Positions 1-7,647 of a stretch of DNA of 16,659 nucleotides are shown piece by piece. The position numbers and the translations under genes were made by a program. Source of the stretch: Actinomycetota bacterium (GTDB taxonomy: Bacteria; Actinomycetota; Acidimicrobiia; Acidimicrobiales; Poriferisodaliceae); NCBI GenBank assembly GCA_002731665.1, contig PCCJ01000100.1, positions 1 through 16,659 of the forward strand. The letters are read 5' to 3'. The number at the start of each line of letters is the position of its first letter. Positions within the stretch are counted from its first letter, which is position 1. A model generated the notes under the pieces. The model made no database searches, had not been told where the DNA came from, and saw nothing but the letters and a program-made list of their open reading frames with translations.

Positions 1-909
1 AACTGCTGAGGTAGTAGTCCAGTAGGTTTCTCCGAAATCGATGGGAACCCCATTTATAGCTGCTCCTCCGTAGACCTGGCACGAAATGGTGTCGCAGGTG
101 TCCGTAAAATAGTTGTTAGCCAACCGACTGGCAGATATCGCTAACAGGTAGGTTCTAGCTGCTACAGCCTGTGCCTTCAACGCCTCCATCCCGGAACCAC
201 CACCCTCGGTTCCCCAGTAGGATGGCATTTCTTGTTGCACTACGCCTCGAAGATACTCTTCCATCGGCACTCGATTAAAGGTGTACTGGCCTCCGATCTC
301 GACCATACCGATCGCGCCTCGATAATGTCGCCTAGAAAACTCAAGGGTCGGGTTTCCGGGAACACACCGAATAAGCACGAGAAGTTGATTAAGATCATCA
401 ACCGACGTATCCACGCTAGCTGGAATTGCTTCTACGTAGGACTTTCCAGTGTGGTGAAGCCTCCCAGGCTGATTAGTTGCGACATCAACTCCCGGATTGT
501 CGCAACCCGTTGTCTTTCTATATGAAAAATTAGATGGTCCCACCGCAACTATTCGAACAACTTCTCCAGCCTGGAATTGGACCCCTTCAACCGTATAAGG
601 CGACCCAGACGTAATTAAAACGTCTTGACGGTCATTCCCGCTCACTTGCACTCGAACGTCACTATTTTCTGTTGCGCTTACTACTGTTCCTGAATAAAAA
701 TGTTGCAGTATCTGCTCATGCTTCCATCCATAGTTAACGGCATACCCAAGTGCTCCCCATTGTTGCAGTCCTCGACCATGCCCCCACCCACGACCCTCTA
801 CAATAATCGTTTCAGGAGCGAGAGCTTCCGCACTGCTCGCGGGGATAACAACAGCACTGCCAGCTACAAGCAGCACCAATAAGCACCTCAACAACCGGAT
901 GCAGTTCAT
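1..909 (-). CDS. SpoIID/LytB-domain secreted protein, C-terminus beyond window
   Basis: Reading the minus strand from an ATG at 909-907 gives 303 codons with no stop before the window edge, so the gene is cut at its 3' end. AGGAG lies 9 nt upstream of the start. Residues 1-27 look like a signal peptide: basic start, a hydrophobic run rich in L and V, then small residues (ASSAEA) before a likely cleavage site. Residues 39-53 read [15 protein letters not shown], the glycine/histidine motif typical of the family. Residues 214-254 hold the SpoIID core: [16 protein letters not shown] followed by [13 protein letters not shown]227 in QEMP probably matches the catalytic glutamate of SpoIID lytic transglycosylases. 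Family members cleave glycan strands in peptidoglycan. In an actinobacterial setting a role in general wall remodelling is likelier than sporulation. Family is clear; physiological role is inferred. Confidence 0.88.
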   Translation of the reverse strand, partial: MNCIRLLRCLLVLLVAGSAVVIPASSAEALAPETIIVEGRGWGHGRGLQQWGALGYAVNYGWKHEQILQHFYSGTVVSATENSDVRVQVSGNDRQDVLITSGSPYTVEGVQFQAGEVVRIVAVGPSNFSYRKTTGCDNPGVDVATNQPGRLHHTGKSYVEAIPASVDTSVDDLNQLLVLIRCVPGNPTLEFSRRHYRGAIGMVEIGGQYTFNRVPMEEYLRGVVQQEMPSYWGTEGGGSGMEALKAQAVAARTYLLAISASRLANNYFTDTCDTISCQVYGGAAINGVPIDFGETYWTTTSAV

Positions 910-918
910 GAGATCTCA

Positions 919-938
919 CTCCTAAAGCACTTTGCTTT
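919..938 (-). promoter_or_regulatory. RBS with small adjoining hairpin upstream of the SpoIID-like gene
   Basis: On the minus strand AGGAG (positions 923-919) sits 9 nt before the ATG at 909. Directly 5' of it is a perfect 6-bp inverted repeat, AAAGCA-AAG-TGCTTT (938-924). The stem is short and A/T-rich with a 3-nt loop, so it may be chance. The rest of the 910-1128 spacer (219 bp) shows no -35/-10 pair I would defend and no clear terminator for gmd. Confidence 0.25.
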
Positions 939-1128
939 CTTAACATGTCGGAAAAGTCCAAAATCTTCCAGCAACACAAAAGCCAAATCACTAACGGGTC
1001 GAGATAACAATGACACCATCTTGTAGCCACCGCCGACTTTAGCAAATATTAGTTAGGGCTTCTCTAGAATTACACGATGATGCATCTAACCAGCGTCATG
1101 CTGACTAAAAACTTTAAACACCTCTATC

Positions 1129-2109
1129 TTAACCAAGCTTTGATTTCTCTAACTCAAGATCATGATCGACCATCATTGTCACTAAATCACGAAAAGATAC
1201 TTGAGGCTCCCACCCAAGTTGCTCTTTCGCTTTCGATGCGTCACCCACGAGGAGATCTACTTCAGCAGGTCGAAAGAAGCGCTGATCAATTTTAACGTAA
1301 CGCTCCCAATCATCTATGCCTGCCGCTTCAAAAGCTAGCTCGACAAATTCACTCACTGCATGAGTTTCACCTGTAGCCACAACAAAATCATCCGGTTCAT
1401 CCTGTTGTAACATCAAATACATTGCTTTCACATAGTCGCCAGCAAAGCCCCAATCACGTTTCGCCTCAAGATTTCCAAGAGACACATGATCCTGCAAGCC
1501 AAGACTTATTCGAGCCACTGCATTTGTCACTTTTCGAGTTACAAATTCTATCCCACGTCGCGGTGACTCATGATTAAACAAAATCCCGCTGCACGTGTAC
1601 AGGCCGTAACTTTCTCGGTAATTAACAGTGGTGTGATGACCGAAAACTTTGGCAGATCCATACGGGCTTCGCGGATGCAGCGGGGTGAGTTCTGTTTGGG
1701 GCGTCTCTCGAACTTTACCGAACATTTCACTAGATGATGCCTGGTAAAAGCGAATTGGATTGTTTTGGCCGCCCACTAGTCGAATAGCCTCAAGAAGTCT
1801 CAGCACCCCAAGCCCAGTGATGTTGGCTGTTAATTCAGCTTGCTTAAATGAAAGCGCCACAAACGAAATAGCACCAAGGTTATAAACTTCATCGGGCTGC
1901 GTATACTCCAGAACAGCTATGAGAGATGAAAGATCTTGGAGATCACCTTCGACCAACTCCACATATGGAAATTGAGAGCTGATTAATTCTGCTCTCGGGT
2001 TTCGCTGACCTTTCATTAGGCCATAAATCTTGTACCCCTCGCCGTGAAGGACTTCCGCTAGATACTGACCATCCTGACCAGTAATACCTGTAACAAGGGC
2101 AGTTCGCAC
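1129..2109 (-). CDS. gmd: GDP-mannose 4,6-dehydratase
   Basis: The 326-residue product converts GDP-D-mannose to GDP-4-keto-6-deoxy-D-mannose, the branch point to GDP-fucose, GDP-rhamnose, GDP-deoxytalose and perosamine. It is an extended short-chain dehydrogenase with the nucleotide-binding motif TGITGQDG at 7-14. The active-site residues fit the family: S126 and E128 in [10 protein letters not shown]150 and K154 in SPYGSAK. The GDP-mannose-binding stretch FNHESPRRG is followed by FVTRK (178-193), and [10 protein letters not shown] is near 218-227. Length is slightly short for the family (about 320-370). The start is GTG, not ATG; GGAG lies 8 nt upstream and the protein begins correctly for the family. 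It is 106 bp downstream of a glycosyltransferase on the same strand. Its substrate could come from the nucleotidyltransferase at 9330-10322. No reductase or epimerase that would use its product is in the window. Confidence 0.95.
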   Translation of the reverse strand: MRTALVTGITGQDGQYLAEVLHGEGYKIYGLMKGQRNPRAELISSQFPYVELVEGDLQDLSSLIAVLEYTQPDEVYNLGAISFVALSFKQAELTANITGLGVLRLLEAIRLVGGQNNPIRFYQASSSEMFGKVRETPQTELTPLHPRSPYGSAKVFGHHTTVNYRESYGLYTCSGILFNHESPRRGIEFVTRKVTNAVARISLGLQDHVSLGNLEAKRDWGFAGDYVKAMYLMLQQDEPDDFVVATGETHAVSEFVELAFEAAGIDDWERYVKIDQRFFRPAEVDLLVGDASKAKEQLGWEPQVSFRDLVTMMVDHDLELEKSKLG

Positions 2110-2112
2110 TTT

Positions 2113-2128
2113 GCGTTCTCCGCGTTCT
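2113..2128 (-). repeat. Direct repeat flanking the gmd ribosome binding site
   Basis: The minus strand reads AGAACGC-GG-AGAACGC just before the GTG start of gmd, so a 7-bp direct repeat brackets the GGAG ribosome binding site. It could be a small operator or a chance duplication. The remainder of the 2110-2215 spacer shows no convincing promoter. Confidence 0.25.
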
Positions 2129-2203
2129 TAAAGTTAGTCGTCTGAAGTAGCCTATGGGCACTTGGTACTTTGTTGGCGCACCCTTGCAATTCCGATCACT
2201 CTT

Positions 2204-2226
2204 TAGCTATCAGATTTACATAGCTA
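2204..2226 (-). repeat. Inverted repeat across the stop codon of the upstream glycosyltransferase
   Basis: TAGCTAT (2204-2210) and ATAGCTA (2220-2226) form a perfect 7-bp inverted repeat around a 9-nt loop that contains the TAA of the gene at 2216-3298. The stem is A/T-rich and no run of U follows, so it is a poor intrinsic terminator. It may slightly stabilise the transcript end or be chance. Confidence 0.25.
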
Positions 2227-3298
2227 TGTCTCTATAAACGTTAATTAGACCTCTAGCTGTTGACTCCCAAGAATACTCCGCTGCTCTCACCTGGCCCTTT
2301 TCGATGAGAGTCTGCCTGGTCTCCGGCGAGGACAGAATATGCAGTATCCCAGTAGCCAAGTCATCGATATTTTCTGGCTCTACTAGAACAGCGGCATCAG
2401 CAGCCACTTCAGCCAACGAACCGCCCGTGGTTGTAATCACTGGTGTTTTAGCCGCCATTGCCTCTATCACAGGCAGACCAAAGCCTTCGTACTCGCTCGG
2501 GTGTGCTAGAAGCGAGGCATCTGCGAGAAGGCGGTCACGCTCTAGGTCATTTACACGTCCGATTCGGAGAACTCGCTTCTGTACTGATAACGGAAGTTTT
2601 TTAATTGCAGCCTTGACAGCTCCTTCATCATCGCCGGGAGGGCCGACGATGTAGAGCTGGATTTCTTTGAGCTCTTCACAAACTCGCTCGAAAGCTCGCA
2701 CCAAGGTAGGGATACGTTTTCGATGAACTGTCGCTCCGAGCGCTAAAATAAATTCTTTTGCATTACCTTTAGCAGATGCCGGAACGCTTTTAATATGAAC
2801 TCCAGGACTCACGACGACTATTTTTTCCGCTCCATACCTCTGCGCTATCTCTTCTGCTACATAGTTGGAAAGCGCGTGGATAGTAGCACCGCTTTGAACA
2901 GCATCTGCCACTGCTCTATCAAATCGCGCTACTGGTGCTGGAGCCGCCACTGGGTCATGCACAAAAGAAAGATCATGAACTGTCACCAATCGGGGTGCTT
3001 TCGACGGTGGAACTAAATAGTTGGTTCCATGCACCAGATCTATTTTTCCAGTGAATCTTTCAATCAGCGGGCGTTTCGTTCTTCGCCATAAAGTCGGAGC
3101 TTGCCCAGCCGGAATGGGAACCCAAACCCCACGAATGTCACCACGTCGTCTCGCTCCAACACTTAGCGTGTATTCGATTACGTTTATAGGATCCCCATCA
3201 ATGACCGAAGAATTAAGCCCTCGAACTATTTCATCGACAAATGTACCTATTCCCGTTCTAATCCCAATCAGTGGCGTAGCGTCAAGAGCAACCCGCAT
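2216..3298 (-). CDS. GT4-family glycosyltransferase
   Basis: The 360-residue product is a retaining GT-B glycosyltransferase of family GT4, acting at the cytoplasmic face of the membrane on a nucleotide-sugar donor. The N-terminal domain opens with MRVALDATPL and the glycine loop RTGIGTF (14-20), then VHDLSF (107-112), typical of mannosyl- and rhamnosyl-type GT4 enzymes. The C-terminal donor domain has LGATVHRKR (187-195) and the EX7E motif in SEYEGFGLPVIEA, with E271 and E279. Length is normal and the ORF is intact. It starts at ATG 3298 with no good Shine-Dalgarno sequence. It is transcribed away from the plus-strand operon starting at 3362, with only 63 bp between the start codons, and gmd lies 106 bp downstream. 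Donor and acceptor cannot be read from sequence; GDP-mannose or a derivative is a guess from the neighbour. Confidence 0.92.
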   Translation of the reverse strand: MRVALDATPLIGIRTGIGTFVDEIVRGLNSSVIDGDPINVIEYTLSVGARRRGDIRGVWVPIPAGQAPTLWRRTKRPLIERFTGKIDLVHGTNYLVPPSKAPRLVTVHDLSFVHDPVAAPAPVARFDRAVADAVQSGATIHALSNYVAEEIAQRYGAEKIVVVSPGVHIKSVPASAKGNAKEFILALGATVHRKRIPTLVRAFERVCEELKEIQLYIVGPPGDDEGAVKAAIKKLPLSVQKRVLRIGRVNDLERDRLLADASLLAHPSEYEGFGLPVIEAMAAKTPVITTTGGSLAEVAADAAVLVEPENIDDLATGILHILSSPETRQTLIEKGQVRAAEYSWESTARGLINVYRDIAM

Positions 3299-3340
3299 TG
3301 ATTGGGTACGCTAGCGAATTGTTGAACGTCTAGTGCATCA

Positions 3341-3356
3341 GGCCTCCGGAGGGGCC
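3341..3356 (+). promoter_or_regulatory. GC-rich hairpin covering the ribosome binding site of the plus-strand operon
   Basis: GGCCTC-CGGA-GGGGCC can fold as a 6-bp stem (five Watson-Crick pairs and one G-U) with a 4-nt loop. It contains the perfect palindrome CCTCCGGAGG (3343-3352). The GGAGG Shine-Dalgarno sequence of the 3362 gene lies within it, 9 nt from the ATG, so the fold would hide it. The spacer between the two divergent genes is only 63 bp and must hold both promoters. TTGAAC (3322-3327) is a possible -35, but I see no matching -10. Confidence 0.4.
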
Positions 3357-3361
3357 AAAAA

Positions 3362-4336
3362 ATGACCGAACCTCAAAGCGATGCAGACTTCTTTGCGTCG
3401 GTGGTCGCTGAAATAGAAAATGAAGCACAAATCAGAGCTAGTAGTGGCGAGTACCCGCGTGCCCTACTTCGCACCCTCGATGAAGAATTCCGACGATGGC
3501 TTCCAGATTCAGCCAGTCAGCAAGGGATAGAAGAGTCTATCCGAGGCATCGAGCTGGCTTCCTACGTGGACCCCGTAGTACCCATCGATAGTCAATCTCG
3601 TTTAGGGCGTAAAGTTAAATATGCTATAAGGCGACTGACATATTTTTACCATAGACATATCACGCAACAAATTACTGTCTTAGGCATTCACATCACTAGG
3701 CCTTTGCGGCTCTTAGATGCATCTCTAAAACAACTTAGCCGCCGCTTAACTGCTCTCGAAGATTCCCTTGATGTGAACACCATCGAGCGCGAAGAGCTTT
3801 TAGCCGGCCTTTCTGGGGCTAAACTCGCTGATGATCTACGTGCAGAAATAGTCACAGCCATGTCCTCAGTCACCGGCAGAATATTAATGACCGATTCAGT
3901 TGACCTTGATCTACTTCGTTCATTGCAAAACCCCGGGCATTCAGCTTACGGAGTAGGGCCAACAGTAATTCCCGTGAACGACGATCTGGAACTTAGATAC
4001 GAATCAGCCATGGATCACCTCAACGTGTTACCAGATGAGTCGCTAGCGGGACTCATCCTGACCGGTATGACAGATCGACTGAGCCTCAACGAACAACTTC
4101 GCACGCTTCGAAAAGCGCTCGATAAGTGTGCACCTGGCGCCCGAATCGCGATCAGCATTACATTACCTAATTACTGGGAAGAAGTCCTAGGACCTGTAGG
4201 TTCTGATCTTCTCGATGGCCGTCCGCTTCACCCAGAAACATGGGTTCATTTGCTCAACCGTGAACACGCACAAAATATTTCTTTCGCTATAGCCTCAGAT
4301 CAGTCGAGTGCTGTAGTCATGGCAATCCTAAAGTGA
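3362..4336 (+). CDS. Degenerate methyltransferase-like protein with charged N-terminal region
   Basis: This is a 324-residue soluble protein. Residues 1-165 are charged and largely helical in character, with basic patches (RLGRKVKYAIRR at 80-91) and a possible coiled coil around 115-165. Residues 172-324 follow the layout of a class I SAM-dependent methyltransferase: GRIL where motif I should be, AYGVGP at 195-200 as motif II, LAGLILTGMTDRL at 228-240 as motif IV, APGARIAI after it, then RPLHPETWVHLL at 287-298, close to the RPLHPETL segment common in glycan-cluster methyltransferases. The glycine-rich SAM loop is missing: the motif I segment reads MTDSVDLDLL. Loss of methyltransferase activity is therefore likely, perhaps leaving a scaffold or regulator. 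It heads the operon, and its stop overlaps the next gene's GTG by 4 bp. Fold assignment is moderate; function unknown. Confidence 0.7.
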   Translation: MTEPQSDADFFASVVAEIENEAQIRASSGEYPRALLRTLDEEFRRWLPDSASQQGIEESIRGIELASYVDPVVPIDSQSRLGRKVKYAIRRLTYFYHRHITQQITVLGIHITRPLRLLDASLKQLSRRLTALEDSLDVNTIEREELLAGLSGAKLADDLRAEIVTAMSSVTGRILMTDSVDLDLLRSLQNPGHSAYGVGPTVIPVNDDLELRYESAMDHLNVLPDESLAGLILTGMTDRLSLNEQLRTLRKALDKCAPGARIAISITLPNYWEEVLGPVGSDLLDGRPLHPETWVHLLNREHAQNISFAIASDQSSAVVMAILK

Positions 4337-5400
4337 CTATTTCAGTCCATCAGCTAGTTCCTACAATCTCGCCTCGCGATGCGGTCGGAAACCATACTCT
4401 TTTCGTCCGTTCACTTCTTAGAACAGCCGGATACGACAGTGACATATTCTCCATGTTTAGACATCCAGACCTCATCGGCGAGACTTTTTACATTGACCAA
4501 TTACCAGCAGACGCTGATGCCCTCATTTACCAGTTCTCTATCGGAAGCCCAATAGCTGATCGGTGGGCACAACATAGCGGACGAAAGTTTATTAACTACC
4601 ACAACATAACTCCTGTCGAATTTATAGGAAAATGGGATGGTCTACTCGAAGCAGAAGTAGAGTTGGGGCGCGATCAAATGAAGAGACTGGCGAGCATCTG
4701 CGAGCACGCTATCTGTGATTCAGATTTCAACAAGTCCGAACTGGATTCCCTGGGCTATAGGTCCACGACTACAATTCCAGTACTTTTTGACGTGGCTTCG
4801 GCCAACCCAGATGCTTCAACTTTAAAATCTATAAATAAGAAAAAATCAACTCTACAAATACTTTTCGTCGGTCGAATAGCACCTAACAAAGCTCACCATG
4901 ATTTGATAGCAGCTGTTCGCACATTTCGAGACGTATACCAAAATGACGCGCATCTCCACATCGTGGGAACTGATGGGCCACCAAATTATCGGAAAATGGT
5001 AGACGCCGTCGTTGCGCACGCAGATATGGCTGACCACGTGACTTTTCACGGATCCGTCACCCAAGAACAATTAGTAGCGTTCTATCAAGGCACTGACATT
5101 TTTCTATGCGTTTCAGATCACGAAGGGTTCTGCGTTCCCGTCATCGAGGCCATGCACCACCAACTTCCTGTCATCGCATACAACTCATCTGCTGTGGGAG
5201 AAACCGTTCGACAGGGAGGCTTACTTTTGAATGATAAGCACCCTCTAACGGTCGCAGCTGCTCTAAACAAGCTAGCCAAAGACGATCATCTGACAGGGAG
5301 ACTTCGCATAGCGGGTGCAAAGCGTGCGGCTTTTTTCAATCGCGAGACCACATCAACTCAATTCACCAAAGAGTTTGTCGACTTGCTGGGCTCACCATGA
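4333..5400 (+). CDS. GT4-family glycosyltransferase (first of a tandem paralogous pair)
   Basis: The 355-residue GT-B enzyme starts at GTG 4333, which overlaps the upstream TGA (GTGA), implying translational coupling. Near the N-terminus, VHQLVPTISPRDAVGNHTLF carries the acceptor-side motif. YHNITP near residue 95 and AICDSDFNKSEL near 132-143 match the next gene closely. The donor domain has LFVGRIAPNKAHHDL and the EX7E motif in SDHEGFCVPVIEA (E264, E272). The usual glycine after F is cysteine here (EGFC rather than EGFG), while the paralogue keeps glycine. The ORF is intact and of normal length. It most likely adds a sugar to a lipid-linked or polymer precursor at the membrane; donor unknown. 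Confidence 0.9.
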   Translation: MTISVHQLVPTISPRDAVGNHTLFVRSLLRTAGYDSDIFSMFRHPDLIGETFYIDQLPADADALIYQFSIGSPIADRWAQHSGRKFINYHNITPVEFIGKWDGLLEAEVELGRDQMKRLASICEHAICDSDFNKSELDSLGYRSTTTIPVLFDVASANPDASTLKSINKKKSTLQILFVGRIAPNKAHHDLIAAVRTFRDVYQNDAHLHIVGTDGPPNYRKMVDAVVAHADMADHVTFHGSVTQEQLVAFYQGTDIFLCVSDHEGFCVPVIEAMHHQLPVIAYNSSAVGETVRQGGLLLNDKHPLTVAAALNKLAKDDHLTGRLRIAGAKRAAFFNRETTSTQFTKEFVDLLGSP

Positions 5401-6461
5401 TCTGGGATTCAGTACATCAATTTGTACCTACGCTAATTCAAGGAGACGCCATCGGCGACTACACGCTTTGGCTTCGCACGAAGCTTCTAGAAAAAAGTAT
5501 TTCATCAGAAATATTCGTCAGTGTTGAAAACAACGAAACTCAAAACCTCACTCATTCGTTTGATGAGATGGAAGGTCTATCTAACTGTTCGAAAAACACT
5601 CTCCTTCTCTACCATGTGGCGCAGGCATCAACTTGTGCCCAGTTCATCTTAGATAGGGCTGAACCGCTCGGCCTAATTTTCCACAACTTCACTCCGCCTG
5701 AACAGTTGATCAACTGGGATGGTGCTTTAGCAGGCGATCTCTTGAGCGCAGAACGTGAACTCAAACAATTAGCCCAACGCGCTCAAATAGCAATATGCGA
5801 TAGTTCCTATAATGCGTCGAAACTACACGGACTTGGGCTCACCAACACAACAGTTGTACCACTGCCCATTCGTATCAATAAACCATTGTCGCCGGTGAAA
5901 CCTTTAGATAATCCAACAATACTTTTTGTAGGCAGAATAGCCCCAAATAAAGCTTTCCAAGACATTATTGCTGCAGCAGCTCTTTTACGAACAGAGATTC
6001 CCAACGTTAAAGTCAGATTCGTCGGTGACACAAGTTTCACCAGCTACTACTCCTATCTAACAAAATTAGTGAACCAACTAGCACTTGAAGATGTTGTCAC
6101 CTTCACAGGTCGCGTAACGGAGACTCAACTAGCTAACGAATACCTTTCGGCTCAAGTCTTCTGCTGTTTGAGTGACCATGAAGGTTTCGGAGTCCCGATT
6201 CTTGAAGCCATGAAGCTGGGACTTCCTGTCATCGCGTACAACGCTGCAGCAGTTCCAGAGACCTTAGGGAGCGCAGGTTTGTTAATAAATAATAAATCTC
6301 CGGCTATGGTCGCCACAGCTATTGAGCGCGTCATGACTGATCAAAATCTTTCTAAATCCATGATCGCGGCAGGAAAACAAAGAGCATCAATATTTTCTGA
6401 GAGCAACACCGCATCTAAATTTTTTTCAGCTATTAACTCAATGGGCTACTATGAAAATTGA
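5397..6461 (+). CDS. GT4-family glycosyltransferase (second of the tandem paralogous pair)
   Basis: The 354-residue product starts at ATG 5397 in a 4-bp ATGA overlap with the preceding gene. It parallels its neighbour along the whole length: VHQFVPTLIQGDAIGDYTLW at the N-terminus, FHNFTPPE, INWDG, AICDSSYNASKL, LFVGRIAPNKA, SDHEGFGVPILEA (E262 and E270 as the EX7E pair) and LPVIAYN. A tandem duplication followed by divergence is the simplest explanation. Each copy may now make a different linkage, or the pair may act in sequence. There is an 11-bp overlap with the following glycosyltransferase, and a T7 run lies at about 6420-6426 near its end. Family is secure; substrate is not. Confidence 0.9.
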   Translation: MIWDSVHQFVPTLIQGDAIGDYTLWLRTKLLEKSISSEIFVSVENNETQNLTHSFDEMEGLSNCSKNTLLLYHVAQASTCAQFILDRAEPLGLIFHNFTPPEQLINWDGALAGDLLSAERELKQLAQRAQIAICDSSYNASKLHGLGLTNTTVVPLPIRINKPLSPVKPLDNPTILFVGRIAPNKAFQDIIAAAALLRTEIPNVKVRFVGDTSFTSYYSYLTKLVNQLALEDVVTFTGRVTETQLANEYLSAQVFCCLSDHEGFGVPILEAMKLGLPVIAYNAAAVPETLGSAGLLINNKSPAMVATAIERVMTDQNLSKSMIAAGKQRASIFSESNTASKFFSAINSMGYYEN

Positions 6462-7635
6462 TTTTGTCATTCCAAGATATGGATCACGAGGGGGCGCCGA
6501 GAATGCCCTTGGTACGACTGCGTCAAAGCTAGCTGAAACACTGGGCTGGGACATTACGGTTCACGCTACTTGCGCATCTTCCTCTTTGACCTGGTCTAAC
6601 ACTGAAGAGCCCGGAATATCTCATGTCGGCAAGCTAGCGATCAGAAAATACCTTGTGGACTCAGGCAGAAGCCCCGCCTGGTCGGAACTTAACGAAAAAG
6701 TCAAACAATCGCCGAGCTCCATAGATGCCGCAACACAAGATTCGTTTTTTCATCATCAAGGGCCCGTTAGCGCTGCGCTAAGAGATGGTGTGGCTAATAG
6801 TGAAGCAGACTTAATAATTTTTGGACCATACCTTTTCTGGTCCACAATTGCCGTACTGCCGATGGTTGCTCAACGCTCGGTAGTGGTGCCTGCGGCACAT
6901 GATGAACCGTTCCTTCGCCTTTCAAGAGTGCGAGAAATGCTTTCTTCAAGCCTGGGACTCATATATGGATGCACCGCTGAGCGAAAGCTTCTCGAGAGTA
7001 TTCACCCCATCGCTCACCTCCCGCAAACCGTTCTAGGCTGGGGCATTGATGTAAAACAAGGAGACTCATTAGAAGCTCGAACGGAATCTGGCCTAGACCC
7101 TAGTCGCCCCTACATCATCTGCATCGGACGAATTGAACACGCCAAAGGCACTGTTTCGCTTGCACAGTTCTGGAAACATTACTGCACTCAAACAAGGACT
7201 AACTACCAGCTTCTGCTCCTCGGAGAAAATAATGCTAAAATTCCTTCAGACAACGATATCTGCGTTGTCGAAAATGCAAACGATCACACAAAATGGGGTT
7301 TGCTAAGAGGCGCCGATCTTCTCATCAACCCCTCTGCTATGGAATCTTTTTCGCTAGTTATTTTTGAAGCGTGGGCAGCCAATAAGCCGGTACTTGTCAA
7401 TAAACACTGCGGAGCGACAAACGGGCACATAATGGATAGTTCTGGCGGTCTTACCTACGGGAATTACCTTGAGTTTGAGTCTGCTCTTAGTCGACTCTTA
7501 GACGATTCAGATCTTAGAAGCACCCTCGGGCGAGCGGGAAAAGCCTTCGGCAGCAGCCGCTACAACTGGGGTTCGATTACAAATAGGCTTGAAAGCTTCA
7601 TCAATCGAATACTTGTTCAGAAAAGGCCCAGTTAG
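6451..7635 (+). CDS. GT4-family glycosyltransferase
   Basis: The 394-residue product opens with MKIDFVIPRYGSRGGAENAL, the N-terminal glycine-rich acceptor loop of GT4 enzymes. The donor half has YIICIGRIEHAKGT and the EX7E pair in ESFSLVIFEAWA (E298, E306), then the typical NKPVLVN. It is not closely related to the two preceding paralogues; the central region (SSSIDAATQDSFFHHQGPVS area) is its own. It starts at ATG 6451 inside the end of the previous gene (11-bp overlap), a sign of co-translation. cofD begins 12 nt after its stop, so it links the glycosyltransferase run to the F420 genes. Acceptor and donor unknown. Confidence 0.88.
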   Translation: MKIDFVIPRYGSRGGAENALGTTASKLAETLGWDITVHATCASSSLTWSNTEEPGISHVGKLAIRKYLVDSGRSPAWSELNEKVKQSPSSIDAATQDSFFHHQGPVSAALRDGVANSEADLIIFGPYLFWSTIAVLPMVAQRSVVVPAAHDEPFLRLSRVREMLSSSLGLIYGCTAERKLLESIHPIAHLPQTVLGWGIDVKQGDSLEARTESGLDPSRPYIICIGRIEHAKGTVSLAQFWKHYCTQTRTNYQLLLLGENNAKIPSDNDICVVENANDHTKWGLLRGADLLINPSAMESFSLVIFEAWAANKPVLVNKHCGATNGHIMDSSGGLTYGNYLEFESALSRLLDDSDLRSTLGRAGKAFGSSRYNWGSITNRLESFINRILVQKRPS

Positions 7636-7647
7636 GATCCATTACAT

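Noticed and set aside
232..525. Plus-strand ORF of 97 codons
   Set aside because: It lies antisense to the SpoIID-like gene, whose minus-strand frame has clear family motifs; the plus-strand product has no recognisable pattern.
812..1045. Minus-strand ORF of 77 codons covering the start of the SpoIID-like gene
   Set aside because: It is in a different frame from the SpoIID-like signal peptide and domain, and its product has no domain-like features.
1046..1128. Intrinsic terminator after gmd
   Set aside because: Only a 4-bp CAGC/GCTG pairing is present and no U run follows it.
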